NCBI RefSeq assembly: GCF_003344785.1
Contig: NZ_QPMK01000001.1
Coordinates: 430,388-494,387 of the forward strand
Length of the DNA stretch: 64,000 bases
Origin: Thalassococcus profundi
GTDB taxonomy: Bacteria; Pseudomonadota; Alphaproteobacteria; Rhodobacterales; Rhodobacteraceae
Direction: 5' to 3'
The translations under genes were made by a program, and so were the position numbers. Below the pieces are notes generated by a model. That model made no database searches and was not told where the DNA came from. It worked only from the letters and a program-made list of their open reading frames with translations. Positions 8,641 to 18,191 of this stretch are shown here, in pieces. Within the stretch, counting starts at the first letter, position 1, and each line of letters starts with the position of its first letter.

Positions 8641-9296
8641 TCGCCGGTGGCGACGAGCTGCCAGTTCGGGTCGTCGCTGCCCATGTGACGCGCGAAGGTC
8701 CAGACATCTTTCTGTTTCTTGGGCGACGTCGGGCTGCCCTCGATCACCTCGCCGGACCGGTCGCGGACCACGGACGTCAGTTCGCCGACGAACTTGACGG
8801 TCAACTCTGCCAGCCGGGTGTCGTCGTCGAAGGTGGCATCATGGAGCGACATCTCGCGGATGCCGACAAACTCCGCTTCGATGGTGAGGCCCTGCGCTTC
8901 GCGGGCCTCGACCACCTCGGCGAAGGTTTCGTAGACATCCTCGCTCAGGAAGGGCTTGATCTCGGCCAGTTCGCCACGCTCGAACCCCATCAGGATCATC
9001 TCGTAGGCGCCGCGTGCGCCGCCTAGAAAATCCGCCACGCCAAAGCTGGGTTCGGCCCGTTTCATCTTGGCCAGCGCCTCGGCCTCGGGACTTCCGGCGG
9101 GCACGTGGTCGTTGATGTCGTGATCCGGCCCCCCCTCGATCACCTCGAAGTCGCGGCGCGGTGCGTTGGCGGGACCGGGGGCGGGGGCGGGCGGTTTTTC
9201 GTACCCGTCGCGCGTGCCGAGGACGCTTTTCAGACGCAGGATCAGGAAAACGGCGATCCCGGCCAGGACCAGCAGTTGCAAAATCGGGGAGTTCAT
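8637..9296 (-). CDS. Tim44/TimA-domain membrane-anchored protein
   Basis: A 219-aa protein with an N-terminal membrane anchor (residues about 4-22), a proline-rich linker and a C-terminal Tim44-like domain (FLGGARGAYEMI, a segment typical of the family). Mitochondrial Tim44 tethers the import motor; bacterial relatives are thought to be membrane-linked adaptors, and location beside secB hints at envelope or protein-export work. It is first in the leftward Tim44-mltA-smr unit. Confidence 0.87.
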   Translation of the reverse strand: MNSPILQLLVLAGIAVFLILRLKSVLGTRDGYEKPPAPAPGPANAPRRDFEVIEGGPDHDINDHVPAGSPEAEALAKMKRAEPSFGVADFLGGARGAYEMILMGFERGELAEIKPFLSEDVYETFAEVVEAREAQGLTIEAEFVGIREMSLHDATFDDDTRLAELTVKFVGELTSVVRDRSGEVIEGSPTSPKKQKDVWTFARHMGSDDPNWQLVATGE

Positions 9297-9415
9297 CGGG
9301 ACCTCACGTTGGGGGCATGCGTTTCATTCTTGCGCTTACGTTCTTATGTAGGTGCTAGGAATGGACGAGTCCACCTAGGCCGGCGTGATACGCCCCAGGA
9401 TGAAGGAGAGAAAAA

Positions 9416-9925
9416 ATGTGGTTGTTTGTAGCGTTCCTGGCGGTACCGCTGATCGAAATCGCGCTCTTCATCCAGGTGGGCGGCCTGATCGGGCTTTGGC
9501 CCACGCTCCTTGTCGTGGTGCTGACCGCCATCATCGGCACCTGGCTGGTCCGGACGCAGGGTGCCATGGCGATTAACAACATCCGCAGAACATTCGGAGA
9601 ATTGAGCGATCCGACGGAACCTCTGGCACATGGGGCGATGATCCTGATTGCCGGGGTGCTTCTGCTGACGCCGGGCTTTTTCACCGATGCGCTGGGTTTT
9701 GCCTTGCTGATGCCGCCTGTGCGGGTCGCGGTGTTCCGCTACCTGCGGAAGCATGTGAAGGTGCAGCGGTTCGAGATGGGCAGCGGCCCGTCGTCGCAGG
9801 GACCGCGCGGGCCGCGCCGCGGTCCCGTTCATCCGCGGGACGGCGACGTGATCGAAGGCGAATTCGAGGAACTGCCGCCAGAAAAGCGACCGACGCACCC
9901 CGGTTCCGGCTGGACCAAGCATTGA
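9416..9925 (+). CDS. fxsA: FxsA family membrane protein
   Basis: A 169-aa inner-membrane protein with three or four hydrophobic segments in the first 110 residues, the family start MWLFVAFLAVPLIEIALF, and the GLIGLWPTLLVVVLTAIIG block. The tail is charged and disordered (residues about 120-169). In E. coli FxsA over-production alleviates phage T7 exclusion by F; its normal role is not known. AGGAG lies just upstream. It is divergent from the Tim44 gene and followed by secB. Confidence 0.88.
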   Translation: MWLFVAFLAVPLIEIALFIQVGGLIGLWPTLLVVVLTAIIGTWLVRTQGAMAINNIRRTFGELSDPTEPLAHGAMILIAGVLLLTPGFFTDALGFALLMPPVRVAVFRYLRKHVKVQRFEMGSGPSSQGPRGPRRGPVHPRDGDVIEGEFEELPPEKRPTHPGSGWTKH

Positions 9926-9982
9926 GGCCTGAAGATCATGCTGCTAACAGTTTTGCGACCGTGATCCCAAGGGAGTGACCCA

Positions 9983-10492
9983 ATGTCCGATACCACCACG
10001 AACGGGGCAGCCGACGCAGCCCAGGCGCCGCAGATCAAGATGAACGTCCTGGCGCAATTCATCCGCGATATGTCGTTCGAAAATATCCTGGCCCAGAAGG
10101 GCACCGGCGGCGAGACGCAGCCGGACGTCCAGGTCCAGGTCAATCTGGATGCGCGCAAGCGGACGCCGGATCACCAGTTCGAAGTGGTGATGAAGCTCAA
10201 GGTGGACAGCAAGGCCAAGGGCAGCGGCGATCAGCTGTTCCTGATGGAACTGGAATACGGTGGTGTCTTCCACATCGAGAACGTGCCGGACGAGCAGATT
10301 CATCCGTTCCTGCTGATCGAATGCCCGCGCATGCTGTTTCCCTTTGTGCGCCGGATCGTCGCCGACGTGACGCGGGACGGCGGCTTCCCGCCGCTGAACC
10401 TCGAGACGATCGATTTCGTGTCGCTGTACCGCAACGAGATGATGCGTCGTCAGGCGGCCACGGTGCCCGCGGACGATTCCGCAAGCGCCTGA
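9983..10492 (+). CDS. secB: Protein-export chaperone SecB
   Basis: Tetrameric cytosolic chaperone that keeps preproteins unfolded and delivers them to SecA. The 169-aa length is normal; conserved blocks are QFIRDMSFENILAQKG near the N-terminus, ECPRMLFPFVRRIVADVTRDGGFPP split around residue 120, and LETIDFVSLYRNEM. It sits next to the dnaQ-coaE-aroE-maf chain as in Caulobacter. Its stop is only 4 bp from the convergent dnaQ stop, so no separate terminator fits. Confidence 0.96.
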   Translation: MSDTTTNGAADAAQAPQIKMNVLAQFIRDMSFENILAQKGTGGETQPDVQVQVNLDARKRTPDHQFEVVMKLKVDSKAKGSGDQLFLMELEYGGVFHIENVPDEQIHPFLLIECPRMLFPFVRRIVADVTRDGGFPPLNLETIDFVSLYRNEMMRRQAATVPADDSASA

Positions 10493-10496
10493 CCGG

Positions 10497-11183
10497 TCAG
10501 GCTTTCCATAGGGATTTTTCCCCGAGCTTTTTGACAAAGGCGGCATGCGCCGCCTTTTCCGATTCCGTGATCCGGGGCGGCAGCGGTTCGGGCCTCTTGT
10601 ACGGGCGCCAGTCCGCTGCACCTGTCTCGGAAGAACTGCGGCCCTGATCGACATTCAGGCCGAAATCCGGCTGCTTGCCGCCGATCAACTCAAGATAGAC
10701 CTCGGCCAGAATCTCGGAATCGAGAAGCGCGCCGTGCAGGGTCCGCGCAGCGTTGTCGATGCCGAAACGCCGGCAGAGCGCGTCGAGCGAGGCCGGCGAG
10801 CCGGGAAATTTCTTGCGCGCGATGGCGAGTGTGTCGACGGCCTGGTCCATCGGCAACTGGCGCTTTTTCAGCCAGCCGAGTTCGGCGTTGAGAAACTTCA
10901 TGTCGAAGCTGGCATTGTGGATCACCAGTTTCGAATCCTGCACGAACGCCAGAAAATCATCGGCAATCTTCGCGAAGACCGGCTTGTCGCGGAGGAAGTC
11001 GTCGCCGAGGCCGTGCACCTCGAAGGCTTCCTGCGGCATGGTGCGTTCGGGGTTGATATACTGGTGATAGGTGCGGCCCGTGGACACGTGGTTGAAAAGC
11101 TCCACCGCACCGATTTCGACGATCCGGTCGCCGGATTCGGGATCGAACCCGGTGGTTTCGGTGTCGAGAACGATTTCACGCAT
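10497..11183 (-). CDS. dnaQ: DNA polymerase III epsilon subunit (3'-5' proofreading exonuclease)
   Basis: Proofreading subunit of the replicative polymerase. The 228-aa DEDDh exonuclease has Exo[11 protein letters not shown] at the N-terminus, Exo[13 protein letters not shown], and Exo[18 protein letters not shown] with the catalytic His. The C-terminus carries the segment that normally binds the alpha subunit. It is the last gene of maf-aroE-coaE-dnaQ; its start overlaps the coaE stop by 8 bp. Confidence 0.95.
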   Translation of the reverse strand: MREIVLDTETTGFDPESGDRIVEIGAVELFNHVSTGRTYHQYINPERTMPQEAFEVHGLGDDFLRDKPVFAKIADDFLAFVQDSKLVIHNASFDMKFLNAELGWLKKRQLPMDQAVDTLAIARKKFPGSPASLDALCRRFGIDNAARTLHGALLDSEILAEVYLELIGGKQPDFGLNVDQGRSSSETGAADWRPYKRPEPLPPRITESEKAAHAAFVKKLGEKSLWKA

Positions 11184-11772
11184 CGGCCAGCCGCCTTTCG
11201 ATATCCGCCATCACATCCTGCACCCGGGCGCGGGCATGCTCAAGCGTGTCGGTTTCGATAACGTAGTCGGATCGGGCCCGTTTTTCGGCGATCGGCATCT
11301 GTTTGGCAAGGATCTGCCCAAATTGGTCTTCCGACATCGTGCCGCGCGCGAGAACGCGTTTTCTCTGGACTTCGGGTGCAACAGAGACACATGCGACGGC
11401 ATCCATCTCGGTTTCTGCGCCGGTCTCGAAGAGCAGGGGAATGTCGAAAACGCAGATCGCGTCCGCATGGGCTGCGGCAAAGGCGGCGCGATCCTGCTGC
11501 ACCAGCGGATGCACGATCTCTTCGATCCTGCGCAGCGCCGTCGGGTCGGCGGAAATGATCTGGCGCAGCCTGTCCCGCGACACGGCGCCGGTCGCGTCGA
11601 TGGCATCGGGGAAAGCGGCACGCAAAGGCGCGACAGCCGCGCCTCCCGGCGTGTAGAGCCGGTGCACCGCGGCATCCGCGTCCCAGACGGCGCATCCGGC
11701 GTCTGCGAACATGGCCGCCGTGGTCGATTTGCCCATGCCGATGGAGCCGGTGAGACCGAGACGGAACGTCAT
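11176..11772 (-). CDS. coaE: Dephospho-CoA kinase
   Basis: Final step of coenzyme A synthesis: ATP-dependent phosphorylation of dephospho-CoA at the 3' ribose hydroxyl. The protein is 198 aa with P-loop [17 protein letters not shown] at the N-terminus, then [10 protein letters not shown] and [14 protein letters not shown] start it at 11772, where ATG overlaps the aroE stop, rather than at an in-frame start further upstream, because the family begins just before the P-loop. Confidence 0.95.
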   Translation of the reverse strand: MTFRLGLTGSIGMGKSTTAAMFADAGCAVWDADAAVHRLYTPGGAAVAPLRAAFPDAIDATGAVSRDRLRQIISADPTALRRIEEIVHPLVQQDRAAFAAAHADAICVFDIPLLFETGAETEMDAVACVSVAPEVQRKRVLARGTMSEDQFGQILAKQMPIAEKRARSDYVIETDTLEHARARVQDVMADIERRLADA

Positions 11773-12602
11773 CTCAGGACGGCGGCGCGCAGAGCCTCGT
11801 CGACCTGCGGACGCTGGCCGAACCAGCGTTCGAAGCCGGGAACCGCCTGGTGCAGCAGCATGCCCAGACCGTCGACAACGGTGCATCCCTGTTCCGCCGC
11901 AACCCGGAGCAGGCGGGTTTCGAGCGGGGTATAGACCAGGTCGTTCACGACCGTGCCGGGGCGCAGGCCATCCAGCGGCACGCGCATTTCCGGCTTGCCG
12001 ACCATGCCGAGTGAAGTGGTGTTGATGACCGTCGCGGCATCCTCCATCACGTTGCCGGCCTGGACCCATTCGACGACCGTGACCCGGTGGCCGAAATCGG
12101 TGCGCAGCTTGTCGGCTCGGATGCGGGTCCGGTTGCTGAGCAGGATCTGCGGCACGCCGACATCGAGCAGAGAGGCGATGACGGCGCGCGCGGCACCGCC
12201 GGCGCCCAGCACGACCGCCGGCCCGGACGCGGGCGCCCAGTGCGGGGCGGACTGGCGCAGGTTTTCGATGAAACCATAGCCGTCCGTATTGTCCGCATGG
12301 ATCTTGCCGTCCTTGCGGAAGATCAGCGTGTTCGCGGCGCCGATCAGCGTGGCGCGGTCGGTGACCAGATCGGCGAGCTCCATCACCGTTTCCTTGTAGG
12401 GGATGGTGATGTTCACGCCGACGAAGCCAAGTTCCGGCAGCATGGCGAGCGCCTGGCCGAGCTTTTCCGGCGCGACATCCATCGGCACGTAGTGACCGGC
12501 GAGCCCGTATTTCCGCAGCCAGTGTCCGTGCAGCCGGGGCGATTTGGAATGCGCTATGGGAGAGCCGATCACGCCGGCGAGGGGAATGCGGGTCAGGCTC
12601 AT
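11769..12602 (-). CDS. aroE: Shikimate dehydrogenase
   Basis: NADPH-dependent reduction of 3-dehydroshikimate in the aromatic amino acid pathway. The 277-aa protein has the shikimate-binding SPIAHSKSPRLH, the catalytic Lys in NITIPYKETVM, the nucleotide-binding turn VLGAGGAARAVIASL and NTTSLGM. The start (12602) overlaps the maf stop by 4 bp; the longer reading frame upstream is maf coding sequence read out of frame. Confidence 0.95.
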   Translation of the reverse strand: MSLTRIPLAGVIGSPIAHSKSPRLHGHWLRKYGLAGHYVPMDVAPEKLGQALAMLPELGFVGVNITIPYKETVMELADLVTDRATLIGAANTLIFRKDGKIHADNTDGYGFIENLRQSAPHWAPASGPAVVLGAGGAARAVIASLLDVGVPQILLSNRTRIRADKLRTDFGHRVTVVEWVQAGNVMEDAATVINTTSLGMVGKPEMRVPLDGLRPGTVVNDLVYTPLETRLLRVAAEQGCTVVDGLGMLLHQAVPGFERWFGQRPQVDEALRAAVLR

Positions 12603-13198
12603 GAGGCGAGCTCTCCCTTGAGGATGAGGTGGTTCATGAATTCGAGCAGGGGCAGGCCGAGGATGGAAAAATGGTCGCCCTGGATGCGGGAGAAGAGACG
12701 CACTCCTTCGCCTTCGATCTTGTAGCCGCCGACGGAGCTTTGCACGTCCGGCCAGTTTCGGTCGAGATAGCCCTCGATGAAGTCCCGGGACAGGCTGTGC
12801 ATGGTGAGGCGCACCACGCCGACATGCCGCCAAGTGGGTTGTCCCGCTTCGACGATCACCGCCGCGGATAGCAACATGTGGGTTTGCCCGCTGAGCCGCG
12901 AAAGATGCTCGAAGGCCTCCTCGCGGTCGGCGGCTTTTCCGAAGACCGTGTTGCCGAGCGCCAGGACCTGGTCGCAGCCCAGCACCGTCGCCTCGGGGTG
13001 TTTGTCGCTGATCTTGCGGGCCTTGAGTTCGGCAAGGGTGTCGGCAATGTCGCGGGGCTTGGCCTCCTCGGCCTCGAGCGCCGCGCGTACGGCCTCTTCA
13101 TCGATTCGGGCCGGATCGATTCGGTGCGGGATGCATGCCTGGGTGAGCAACTTCGCCCTGATCTCGGAGCCGGAGGCCAGAATGAGCTCTTGCGGCAT
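12599..13198 (-). CDS. maf: Maf family nucleoside triphosphate pyrophosphatase
   Basis: House-cleaning pyrophosphatase that hydrolyses non-canonical or modified NTPs. The 199-aa protein starts MPQELILASGSEIRAKLL, a slight variant of the usual SxSPRR signature, followed by VLGCDQVLAL and VGGYKIEGEGVRLF. I chose the ATG at 13198 over a start 43 codons upstream because family members begin right at the LILASGS strand. It is first in the leftward chain and borders the candidate origin region. Confidence 0.93.
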   Translation of the reverse strand: MPQELILASGSEIRAKLLTQACIPHRIDPARIDEEAVRAALEAEEAKPRDIADTLAELKARKISDKHPEATVLGCDQVLALGNTVFGKAADREEAFEHLSRLSGQTHMLLSAAVIVEAGQPTWRHVGVVRLTMHSLSRDFIEGYLDRNWPDVQSSVGGYKIEGEGVRLFSRIQGDHFSILGLPLLEFMNHLILKGELAS

Positions 13199-13737
13199 GT
13201 GGAAAAACCCGTTGAAAAGCCTGGTGGCCGACTGGCTACCGTTCTGAGGAAAAAGCCCCGTCATTGCAAGCCACGGGACAAAAGCGGGACTTGTCCCGGA
13301 CCACGCCGGATTCGTTCGCCTGTGCATTGGGATAAACGGCGGGATGCGGACAGCCTTTGGTGTGCCCGGTTGTCAAGATGAGTATCCTCGGACCTCGGAT
13401 AAGCGATCTCGGGATGGAAATCGCGCATTTGCAAGACCCTGGCGGAAACCCCGGCGATCTGTGCCGGTTTTTCTGCACCGATCCGTCCACAGGACTGTCG
13501 GGTGTGGAAAAGGACGGGACAGCAAAGTTATCCCGAGGAAGCCGGCGCCCAGACTCTTCATCATCTCTTATTTTTATCTTCTTTTTTTAAGCCGGCCCCG
13601 AGCCTTGCGGGCGGGATGGCCGGCGCGATTGACAGGACGGGCCGGGATGGCTACACGACTAGGGCTTTCGTCCGAAAGCGATGTTTCCCGATGAAGACCG
13701 ACGATGCGCTCCCCAAGTGGGGCGGCAAGGATGTGCG
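13199..13737. other. Candidate chromosomal replication origin (maf-rho gap)
   Basis: A 539-bp stretch with no convincing gene between divergent housekeeping blocks. In Caulobacter the origin lies between the block ending in maf and the block beginning hemE...rho, and this gap occupies that place. It contains two TTTTCCACA words (complements at 13198-13206 and 13503-13511), one mismatch from the DnaA box TTATCCACA; weaker boxes at 13327-13335 and 13528-13536; a TCCACA/TGTGGA dyad (13486-13508); repeated CGGGACA words; and an AT-rich tract at about 13551-13590 in an otherwise GC-rich sequence, suitable as an unwinding element. The origin call is inference; the gap also has to carry the maf and rho promoters. 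Confidence 0.5.
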
Positions 13738-15009
13738 ATGACCACTGAAAAGCTGAACCTGTCCGATCTCAAGGCGAAGAGTCCCAAGGACCTTTTGTCC
13801 ATGGCCGAGGAACTGGAGATCGAGAACGCCTCGACCATGCGCAAGGGCGAGATGATGTTCCAGATCCTGCGTGAGCGGGCGGATGAAGGCTGGCAGATTT
13901 TCGGCGACGGTGTCCTGGAGGTCCTGCAGGACGGATTCGGGTTCCTGCGGTCGCCCGAGGCCAACTATCTTCCGGGTCCGGACGATATCTATGTCTCTCC
14001 CGAGATGATCCGGAAGTTTTCTCTGCGCACCGGAGACACGATCGAGGGCGAGATGCGGGCGCCGGAGAATGACGAGCGCTATTTCGCGCTGACGGACGTG
14101 GCGGGGATCAATTTCGAGGATCCGGAGAAGGCGCGGCACAAGATCGCCTTTGACAACCTGACGCCGCTTTATCCGGACGAGCGGTTGCAGATGGAAATCG
14201 AAGATCCGACGATCAAGGATCGGTCGGCACGGATCATCGACCTGGTGGCACCGATTGGTAAAGGTCAGCGGTCGCTGATCGTGGCACCGCCGAGAACCGG
14301 CAAGACCGTTCTTTTGCAGAACATCGCGGCGAGCATCGAGAAGAACCATCCCGACGTCTATCTGATCGTCCTGCTGATCGACGAGCGGCCGGAGGAAGTC
14401 ACGGACATGCAGCGATCGGTGAAAGGCGAGGTTGTGTCCTCGACCTTCGACGAGCCGGCAACGCGGCATGTCGCGGTGTCGGAGATGGTGATCGAGAAGG
14501 CGAAGCGCCTGGTGGAGCACAAGCGAGATGTTGTGATCTTGTTGGATTCCATCACAAGACTTGGTAGGGCTTTCAACACCGTCGTGCCGTCTTCGGGAAA
14601 GGTTCTGACCGGTGGCGTCGATGCGAACGCGTTGCAGCGGCCGAAGCGATTCTTTGGTGCTGCGCGGAATATCGAGGAAGGCGGGTCGCTGACGATCATC
14701 GCCACGGCGCTTGTCGATACGGGCAGCCGCATGGACGAGGTCATCTTTGAAGAGTTCAAGGGGACCGGCAACTCCGAGATCGTGCTGGACCGGAAGGTGG
14801 CCGACAAGCGCGTGTTCCCGGCGATGGATATCCTCAAGTCCGGAACGCGGAAGGAAGAGCTTCTGGTCGAGAAGGGGGATCTGCAGAAGACTTTTGTGCT
14901 GCGTCGGATTCTGAACCCGATGGGCACGACCGACGCGATCGAGTTCCTGATTTCCAAACTCAAGCAGACCAAGACGAATTCCGAATTCTTCGATTCCATG
15001 AACACCTGA
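13738..15009 (+). CDS. rho: Transcription termination factor Rho
   Basis: Hexameric RNA helicase that ends transcription at unstructured C-rich RNA. The 423-aa protein has the N-terminal [20 protein letters not shown] domain, the RNA-binding cold-shock-like region ([13 protein letters not shown]), P-loop APPRTGKT at about residue 183, [12 protein letters not shown] and the secondary-site region [21 protein letters not shown] start at 13738 (AAGGA 7 bases upstream) and not at an earlier in-frame ATG, which adds a non-conserved extension. It heads rho-mnmE-mnmG-rsmG-parA-parB. Confidence 0.97.
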   Translation: MTTEKLNLSDLKAKSPKDLLSMAEELEIENASTMRKGEMMFQILRERADEGWQIFGDGVLEVLQDGFGFLRSPEANYLPGPDDIYVSPEMIRKFSLRTGDTIEGEMRAPENDERYFALTDVAGINFEDPEKARHKIAFDNLTPLYPDERLQMEIEDPTIKDRSARIIDLVAPIGKGQRSLIVAPPRTGKTVLLQNIAASIEKNHPDVYLIVLLIDERPEEVTDMQRSVKGEVVSSTFDEPATRHVAVSEMVIEKAKRLVEHKRDVVILLDSITRLGRAFNTVVPSSGKVLTGGVDANALQRPKRFFGAARNIEEGGSLTIIATALVDTGSRMDEVIFEEFKGTGNSEIVLDRKVADKRVFPAMDILKSGTRKEELLVEKGDLQKTFVLRRILNPMGTTDAIEFLISKLKQTKTNSEFFDSMNT

Positions 15010-15025
15010 CCTGAAAGGGGCAGCT

Positions 15026-16312
15026 ATGGAAACGATCTTTGCCCTGGCGACGGCGCAGGGGAAATCCGGCGTTGCGGTGGTCCGGATTTCCGGGCCGTCG
15101 GCGACGGCGGCTTTGCAACGGTTGAGCGATGTGCCGGTTCCCGATGCGCGGCGCGCATCCGTGAGGCGTTTGCAGAGCGCGGAGGGCGTGTTCCTGGACG
15201 AAGCTCTGGTTCTGACGTTTGAAGACGGCAGCAGCTTCACAGGCGAAGACGTGGTCGAGCTGCATTTGCATGGAAGCATTGCCGTCATTCGTGCGGTACT
15301 GAGTGAGCTGGCGGACATGTCCGACTTGCGTTCCGCCGCACCGGGGGAATTCACGCGGCGCGCACTGGAAAACGGGCGATTGGACCTGACGCAGGTCGAA
15401 GGGCTTGCGGACTTGATCGAGGCCGAGACCGAATCTCAGAGGAAGCAGGCGCTGCGGGTGCTGTCCGGCGATCTGGGTGCGCGCGTTCGCGAATGGCGGC
15501 AGGATTTGGTGCGTGCCGCCTCCTTGTTGGAGGCGGTGATTGATTTCGCCGACGAAGAGGTGCCGACGGATGTGACACCGGAGGTTGGTGCCTTGCTGAC
15601 CCGCGTCCGCACCCGGATCTCGGACGAACTGACGGGGATGCGGCGTGCGGAACGCATTCGTGAGGGGTTTGAAGTTGCGATCATCGGCGCGCCGAATGTC
15701 GGGAAGTCGACCTTGCTGAACGCGCTGGCGGGACGCGAAGCGGCGATCACATCGGATGTTGCGGGGACAACCCGGGATGTCATCGAGGTACGCATGGACC
15801 TTGGCGGAGTGCCGGTGACCTTGCTTGATACCGCCGGTCTGCGGGACACCACTGACGCTGTCGAGGCGATTGGTGTGAAACGCGCGCGGGAGCGCGCAGG
15901 CACCGCGGATTTGCGGGTTCATCTTATCGCCAGCGAAGCCGCGCTGCCCGAAGGTCGGGAGGAAATCGACATCCTCAGGATTGCAAAAGATGATGCAGGC
16001 GCGCACCGATTGGGCATTTCGGGCCGAACCGGCTTCGGGATCGACAGGTTGATTCAGGAGATCACCGAGCGGCTGGGGGAGATGACCCTGAATGCCAGCC
16101 TCGTGACCCGCGAACGGCATCGGGCAGCTCTTCTCGAAGGACGAGACGCCCTGGATGCGGCTTTGGATATGGTTGCGCAAGGACCGGAGTTTTATGATAT
16201 GACGGCAGAGGAGATTCGGACTGCAGCGCGCCGCATGAGTGCCCTGATTGGCGACATGGATGTCGAAGCCTTGTTGGACGAGATCTTTTCCAACTTTTGC
16301 CTCGGGAAATAG
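15026..16312 (+). CDS. mnmE: tRNA modification GTPase MnmE
   Basis: With MnmG it installs the 5-(carboxymethyl)aminomethyl group on wobble uridine-34 of several tRNAs. The 428-aa protein has the N-terminal tetrahydrofolate-binding domain ([18 protein letters not shown]), a G domain with G1 GAPNVGKST at about residue 222 and G3 DTAGLRDT, and the family C-terminus FCLGK with its Cys. A 16-bp gap separates it from rho. The parS site begins 4 bases after its stop. Confidence 0.97.
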   Translation: METIFALATAQGKSGVAVVRISGPSATAALQRLSDVPVPDARRASVRRLQSAEGVFLDEALVLTFEDGSSFTGEDVVELHLHGSIAVIRAVLSELADMSDLRSAAPGEFTRRALENGRLDLTQVEGLADLIEAETESQRKQALRVLSGDLGARVREWRQDLVRAASLLEAVIDFADEEVPTDVTPEVGALLTRVRTRISDELTGMRRAERIREGFEVAIIGAPNVGKSTLLNALAGREAAITSDVAGTTRDVIEVRMDLGGVPVTLLDTAGLRDTTDAVEAIGVKRARERAGTADLRVHLIASEAALPEGREEIDILRIAKDDAGAHRLGISGRTGFGIDRLIQEITERLGEMTLNASLVTRERHRAALLEGRDALDAALDMVAQGPEFYDMTAEEIRTAARRMSALIGDMDVEALLDEIFSNFCLGK

Positions 16313-16315
16313 GAT

Positions 16316-16331
16316 TGTTTCACGTGAAACA
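16316..16331. other. parS: parS centromere site 1 (mnmG start)
   Basis: Perfect 16-bp palindrome TGTTTCACGTGAAACA, identical to the conserved bacterial parS consensus bound by ParB. It sits at the 5' end of mnmG and spans the GTG I use as start. The parA and parB genes lie 2.5 kb downstream. ParB spreading from here would load SMC and position the origin region. The sequence match is exact; binding is inferred. Confidence 0.95.
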
Positions 16332-18189
16332 TCGCATGTTTGATGTCGTTGTGGTCGGTGGCGGTCATGCAGGCGCAGAAGCCGCGCATGCTGCGGCCCG
16401 CATGGGCGCAAAAACGGCTTTGGTTACTTTGACGCGCTCCGGAATTGGTGTGATGTCCTGTAACCCGGCGATCGGCGGGTTGGGAAAAGGTCATCTGGTT
16501 CGGGAAATTGACGCCATGGACGGGGCGATGGGCGTTGTGGCCGATGCCGCCGGGATACAGTTCCGGCTGCTGAACCGGCGTAAGGGACCTGCTGTCCAAG
16601 GCCCCAGAGCACAAGCCGATCGCAAAATCTATCGCCGGGAAATGCTGGCCCTGACAGAGGCGCGCGAAAACCTCGAGATCGTCGAGGGTGAGGTGACCGA
16701 CCTCGTGATGGAAGGTGATCGGGTTGTCGGCGTGGTGCTGAACGATTGCGATCAATTGACCACGGCGTCAGTGGTCCTGACCACAGGTACATTCCTTCGA
16801 GGTCTCATTCATATCGGCGACAGGTCATTTCCCGGCGGACGCATGGGGGACAGGCCTTCTGTTCGGCTTGCGGAACGTATTGACGACTTTGGCTTCCGTC
16901 TTGGACGTCTGAAGACGGGCACGCCGCCGCGGCTCGATGGACGGACAATCGACTGGTCTGCGTTGGATTCGCAGCCGGGGGATGATGACCCTGTGATGTT
17001 TTCATTTCTCAACACGCAGCCATCGGCGCGCCAAATCTCTTGTGGTATCACTCATACCAACGCGCGTACGCATGACATCATTCGCCAGAACCTTGAAAAA
17101 TCCGCGATGTATGGAGGTATGATCGACGGAGTCGGGCCGCGCTATTGCCCGTCGATCGAGGACAAGGTCGTACGCTTCTCGGAAAAGGAGTCACACCAAG
17201 TCTTCCTCGAACCGGAAGGACTGGACGACTCGACTATTTATCCGAACGGGATATCGACCTCTCTGCCTCAGTCGGTTCAGGAAGAGTACGTTCGCTCCAT
17301 TGCGGGACTGGAGTCGGCAGACATTCTGCAACCGGGTTACGCGATCGAATACGATTACATCGATCCCAGAAGTCTGGATCTTCGTCTGGCTGTCAAATCT
17401 GTCCCGGGCCTGTTTCTGGCTGGACAAATCAACGGGACAACCGGGTACGAAGAAGCGGCGGCGCAAGGGTTGGTGGCCGGGTTGAACGCCGCCAGCGCTG
17501 CTTTGGATAGGCCATCGGTGACCTTCAGCCGCTCCGACAGTTACATCGGCGTCATGGTCGACGATTTGACCGCCCGTGGTGTCAGCGAGCCGTATCGTAT
17601 GTTCACGTCGCGTGCTGAATTCCGATTGTCCCTGCGAGCGGACAACGCCGATCAAAGACTGACCCCGTTGGCCATCGAACTCGGGTGCGTTTCCGAGAGG
17701 CGAAAGCGATTGTTCGAACAGAAGGCGGAGCGGCTTGAAACGGCGAGGGGCAGGCTGGATCATGCTGTGTTTACGCCGCGTGAGGTCCAGAACATGGGTG
17801 TGCAGGTCAGCAAGGATGGCGCAAAACGAACGGCGTTCCAGCTTTTGTCCTTTCCGGACGTGACTTTTGAACGGCTGGCGGAGGCGCGACCGGGTCTGGC
17901 TGAGATCGATCAAGATATTCAGGCGCAGCTGGGCCGAGACGCTTTGTACGCCAACTACATCGCTCGGCAGAAACGGGATGTCGAGGCGCTGAAAAAGGAT
18001 GAATCCCTGACGATCCCATCCGATTTCGACTATGCGGAGCTCAGCGGCCTCTCGTCGGAACTTCGGTTGAAGCTTGAATACGTCCGTCCGCACAGTGTAG
18101 CACAAGCGAGCAGGATCGAAGGGATGACCCCGGCCGCATTGACCTTGATCCTGGCCAGACTGCGCCACAACGCGCGAAAAGCCGGTTGA
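16324..18189 (+). CDS. mnmG: tRNA uridine-5-carboxymethylaminomethyl modification enzyme MnmG
   Basis: FAD-dependent partner of MnmE. The 621-aa protein has FAD-binding [14 protein letters not shown] at the N-terminus, [20 protein letters not shown], and the C-terminal helical tRNA/MnmE-binding domain. Start choice is unusual: many alphaproteobacterial homologues begin MFHVKH, encoded by the parS palindrome, but here the equivalent codon is TTG (16315). GTG at 16324, with AGGA nine bases upstream, is my choice; ATG at 16336 is also possible. Confidence 0.93.
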   Translation: MKHRMFDVVVVGGGHAGAEAAHAAARMGAKTALVTLTRSGIGVMSCNPAIGGLGKGHLVREIDAMDGAMGVVADAAGIQFRLLNRRKGPAVQGPRAQADRKIYRREMLALTEARENLEIVEGEVTDLVMEGDRVVGVVLNDCDQLTTASVVLTTGTFLRGLIHIGDRSFPGGRMGDRPSVRLAERIDDFGFRLGRLKTGTPPRLDGRTIDWSALDSQPGDDDPVMFSFLNTQPSARQISCGITHTNARTHDIIRQNLEKSAMYGGMIDGVGPRYCPSIEDKVVRFSEKESHQVFLEPEGLDDSTIYPNGISTSLPQSVQEEYVRSIAGLESADILQPGYAIEYDYIDPRSLDLRLAVKSVPGLFLAGQINGTTGYEEAAAQGLVAGLNAASAALDRPSVTFSRSDSYIGVMVDDLTARGVSEPYRMFTSRAEFRLSLRADNADQRLTPLAIELGCVSERRKRLFEQKAERLETARGRLDHAVFTPREVQNMGVQVSKDGAKRTAFQLLSFPDVTFERLAEARPGLAEIDQDIQAQLGRDALYANYIARQKRDVEALKKDESLTIPSDFDYAELSGLSSELRLKLEYVRPHSVAQASRIEGMTPAALTLILARLRHNARKAG

Positions 18190-18191
18190 CG

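Noticed and set aside
13357..13590. 77-codon frame in the maf-rho gap
   Set aside because: No ribosome site, no domain, and it runs through the AT-rich tract as a phenylalanine/serine run.
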